Assembly: GCA_964353455.1 (NCBI GenBank)
Contig: CAYGWP010000392.1
Coordinates: 1-13,499, forward strand
Direction of reading: 5' to 3'
Source of the DNA: CAYGWP01 sp964353455
GTDB lineage: Bacteria > Planctomycetota > Phycisphaerae > FEN-1346
Length of the DNA: 13,499 nucleotides
A program made the position numbers and the translations under genes. Shown piece by piece: positions 12,342-13,499 of the stretch; position 1 is the stretch's first letter; every line of letters starts with the position of its first letter. The notes under the pieces are model-generated. The model made no database searches and was not told the DNA's origin. It was given only the letters and a program-made list of their open reading frames with translations.

Positions 12342-13403
12342 GAGGAGTCCCACGCCGCGCTCCAGCATCTCCGGCGGGCTGCGGCCGGTGGTCGAGACGC
12401 CCGCCACTCGGACCTGGCCGCTGGCGACCGGGTCCAGCCCGAAGATCGCCCGCACCAGTTCCGTCCGCCCCGAGCCGATGAGGCCCGCGATGCCCAGGAC
12501 CTCGCCGCGCCTGAGTTCCAAACTGGCCCGCCGCGGCAGCCGCCGCCCGGCAAGGTCCGCAAGGTCCAGCACGGGCCCGGCGATCTCGTGCGGCATGCGG
12601 CGGTACACGTCCGAAAGGTCGCGGCCGACCATGAGGCGGATGATCTCGGTCGTCGGCGTTGCGGCCACGTCGCTGGTGCCCACGGCCCCGCCGTCGCGGA
12701 GGACCGTGAACCGGTCCGCCACCGCCCGGACCTCCTCAAGGAAATGGCTTATGTAGATAACGCTGACACCGGAGTCCCGAAGCCGCCGGATCACCTCGAA
12801 GAGCACATCCGTGTCGGCCTGCGACAGGCTCGACGTCGGCTCGTCCATGACGACGACGCCCGCCCGCGCTGCAAGCGCACGCGCCACCTCCACCAGTTGC
12901 TGCGCGCCGATGCTGAGGTCCCGCACGCGCGCGGCCGGGCGGATGTCGCCGTGGCGGAGCAGCGCAAGGGCCTCCTCCGCCTGCCGGCGCATCTGGCGGC
13001 GGCGCACGAAGCCCCACGACGCCGGCTCCACGCCCAGCAGCACGTTCTCCTCAACCGAGAGGTCCGGCGCGAGGCTGAGCTCCTGGTAAATCATCGCCAC
13101 GCCGGCGCTTCGGGCCTCAAGCGGCCCGCGCGGTGCGTACGGGCGGCCGTCGAGCACCATGCTGCCGGCATCCGGCTGGATCGCCCCCGACCGGACCTTC
13201 CTCAGCGTGCTCTTGCCGGCGCCGTTCTCGCCCACGAGTGCGTGGACCTCGCCGCGGCGGACCTCCAGATCGACCCCAACCAGGGCCCGCGTCGAGCCGA
13301 ACGACTTCGCGATGCCCGTCATCCGCAGGCGCACCGCGGGCGCCTGACCGGGCGGCGCGCCGGCCGCCCCCGTGCCGCGGGATGATTCCGTGGGTTGGCT
13401 CAT
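12339..13403 (-). CDS. N-terminal part of the RbsA-type ATPase, before the amber codon
   Basis: Termination at the TAG gives 354 residues. The first nucleotide-binding domain is complete: Walker A GENGAGKST (58-66), Q-loop YQE (106-108), signature LSIGAQQLVEVARAL (163-177), Walker B VVVMDEP (D187, E188) and switch His H220. The second domain begins with the degenerate P-loop GLIGSGRTEL (307-316) typical of this family and is then cut off. Two residues are odd: after Walker A the helix reads TLRKVRSG, where the family usually has hydrophobic residues at the R68 and R71 positions. The 20-odd residues before the first beta strand are Gly/Ala/Pro-rich, so the true start could be a little further in. 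No upstream gene is visible in the remaining 96 bases. Confidence 0.65.
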   Translation of the reverse strand: MSQPTESSRGTGAAGAPPGQAPAVRLRMTGIAKSFGSTRALVGVDLEVRRGEVHALVGENGAGKSTLRKVRSGAIQPDAGSMVLDGRPYAPRGPLEARSAGVAMIYQELSLAPDLSVEENVLLGVEPASWGFVRRRQMRRQAEEALALLRHGDIRPAARVRDLSIGAQQLVEVARALAARAGVVVMDEPTSSLSQADTDVLFEVIRRLRDSGVSVIYISHFLEEVRAVADRFTVLRDGGAVGTSDVAATPTTEIIRLMVGRDLSDVYRRMPHEIAGPVLDLADLAGRRLPRRASLELRRGEVLGIAGLIGSGRTELVRAIFGLDPVASGQVRVAGVSTTGRSPPEMLERGVGLL

Positions 13404-13432
13404 TCTTATGACAGCGCTACTTCGCGTTATTG

Positions 13433-13458
13433 CGCGGCGGTTCTCCCGAACCGCCGCG
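13433..13458. repeat. GC-rich palindrome upstream of the ABC ATPase gene
   Basis: The arms CGCGGCGGTT (13433-13442) and AACCGCCGCG (13449-13458) enclose the loop CTCCCG. Compared with the other copies, one stem pair is changed on both sides (GGGT/ACCC becomes GGTT/AACC), so pairing is kept. Bases 13404-13499 otherwise hold no gene I can support. Confidence 0.85.
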
Positions 13459-13499
13459 TTGATTGCCGGTTGCTCACACCCCAATGCGATATTGCGGCG

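Larger units (their letters stand above)
11796..13403 (-). pseudogene. RbsA-type double ATPase gene interrupted by an in-frame amber codon
   Basis: Read through, the frame is 535 residues plus a TGA stop, slightly longer than the ~500 usual for RbsA/XylG/MglA-type proteins with two fused nucleotide-binding domains. This subunit would power a CUT2-type sugar importer with the permease that follows. Codon 355 is TAG (12341-12339), immediately before EDRKSEGL. That motif is strongly conserved in the family and normally follows a small residue such as Ser or Pro. There is no frameshift: both halves are in one frame. TAG is used as an ordinary stop by three neighbouring genes (second phosphodiesterase, MFS, permease), which argues against reassignment. 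A TCG-to-TAG change, a sequencing error, or suppression are the options. The start MSQ at 13403 has no clear Shine-Dalgarno sequence. Recent decay or an error is most likely. Confidence 0.75.

Noticed and set aside
12108..13385. A 425-codon plus-strand open frame
   Set aside because: It is antisense to the ABC ATPase and has the Arg/Pro/Ala/His-rich composition of a shadow frame.

Overview
The window is GC-rich and densely coded, and it appears to come from a Gram-negative bacterium. The best support is a complete lpxB-type gene (lipid A synthesis) and two lipoprotein signal peptides. The mix of genes and the many GC-rich dispersed palindromes resemble Planctomycetota or other PVC-group genomes. 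That placement is an inference from gene style; no rRNA or marker phylogeny is possible here.

Left block (1-3018, minus strand): a radical SAM protein that runs off the left edge, preceded by a secreted FAD-dependent oxidoreductase of the FAD_oxidored type. Each has a perfect TATAAT ending 7-8 bases before its ATG and no Shine-Dalgarno sequence, which suggests leaderless transcripts. The last ~75 codons of the radical SAM frame are built from dispersed palindromic repeats.

Centre (3019-8955): a divergent promoter region, then a membrane-anchored zinc-ribbon protein (plus). It converges on lpxB (minus) across a long inverted repeat made of TTTCAAG heptamers. A second divergent promoter region separates lpxB from two tandem lipoproteins of the alkaline-phosphatase/type I phosphodiesterase superfamily (plus). 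These two are translationally coupled by a GTGA overlap, and both seem to lack part of the usual metal-binding set.

Right block (8956-13499, minus strand): a widespread inverted-repeat element sits between the second phosphodiesterase and a convergent MFS transporter gene. Upstream of that gene are two head-to-head palindromes and an RbsC-type sugar ABC permease. The permease is coupled by GTGA to an RbsA-type double ATPase gene that carries an in-frame amber codon just before its EDRK motif. The ATPase and permease would form one importer operon, but no substrate-binding protein gene is visible.

No defence system, CRISPR array, transposase, tRNA or rRNA was found. The observations most worth following are the amber-interrupted ATPase, the palindrome family with a compensatory stem change that invades coding sequence, the twin leaderless promoters, and the phosphodiesterase pair with altered metal sites. 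None of these demonstrates a new system by itself.
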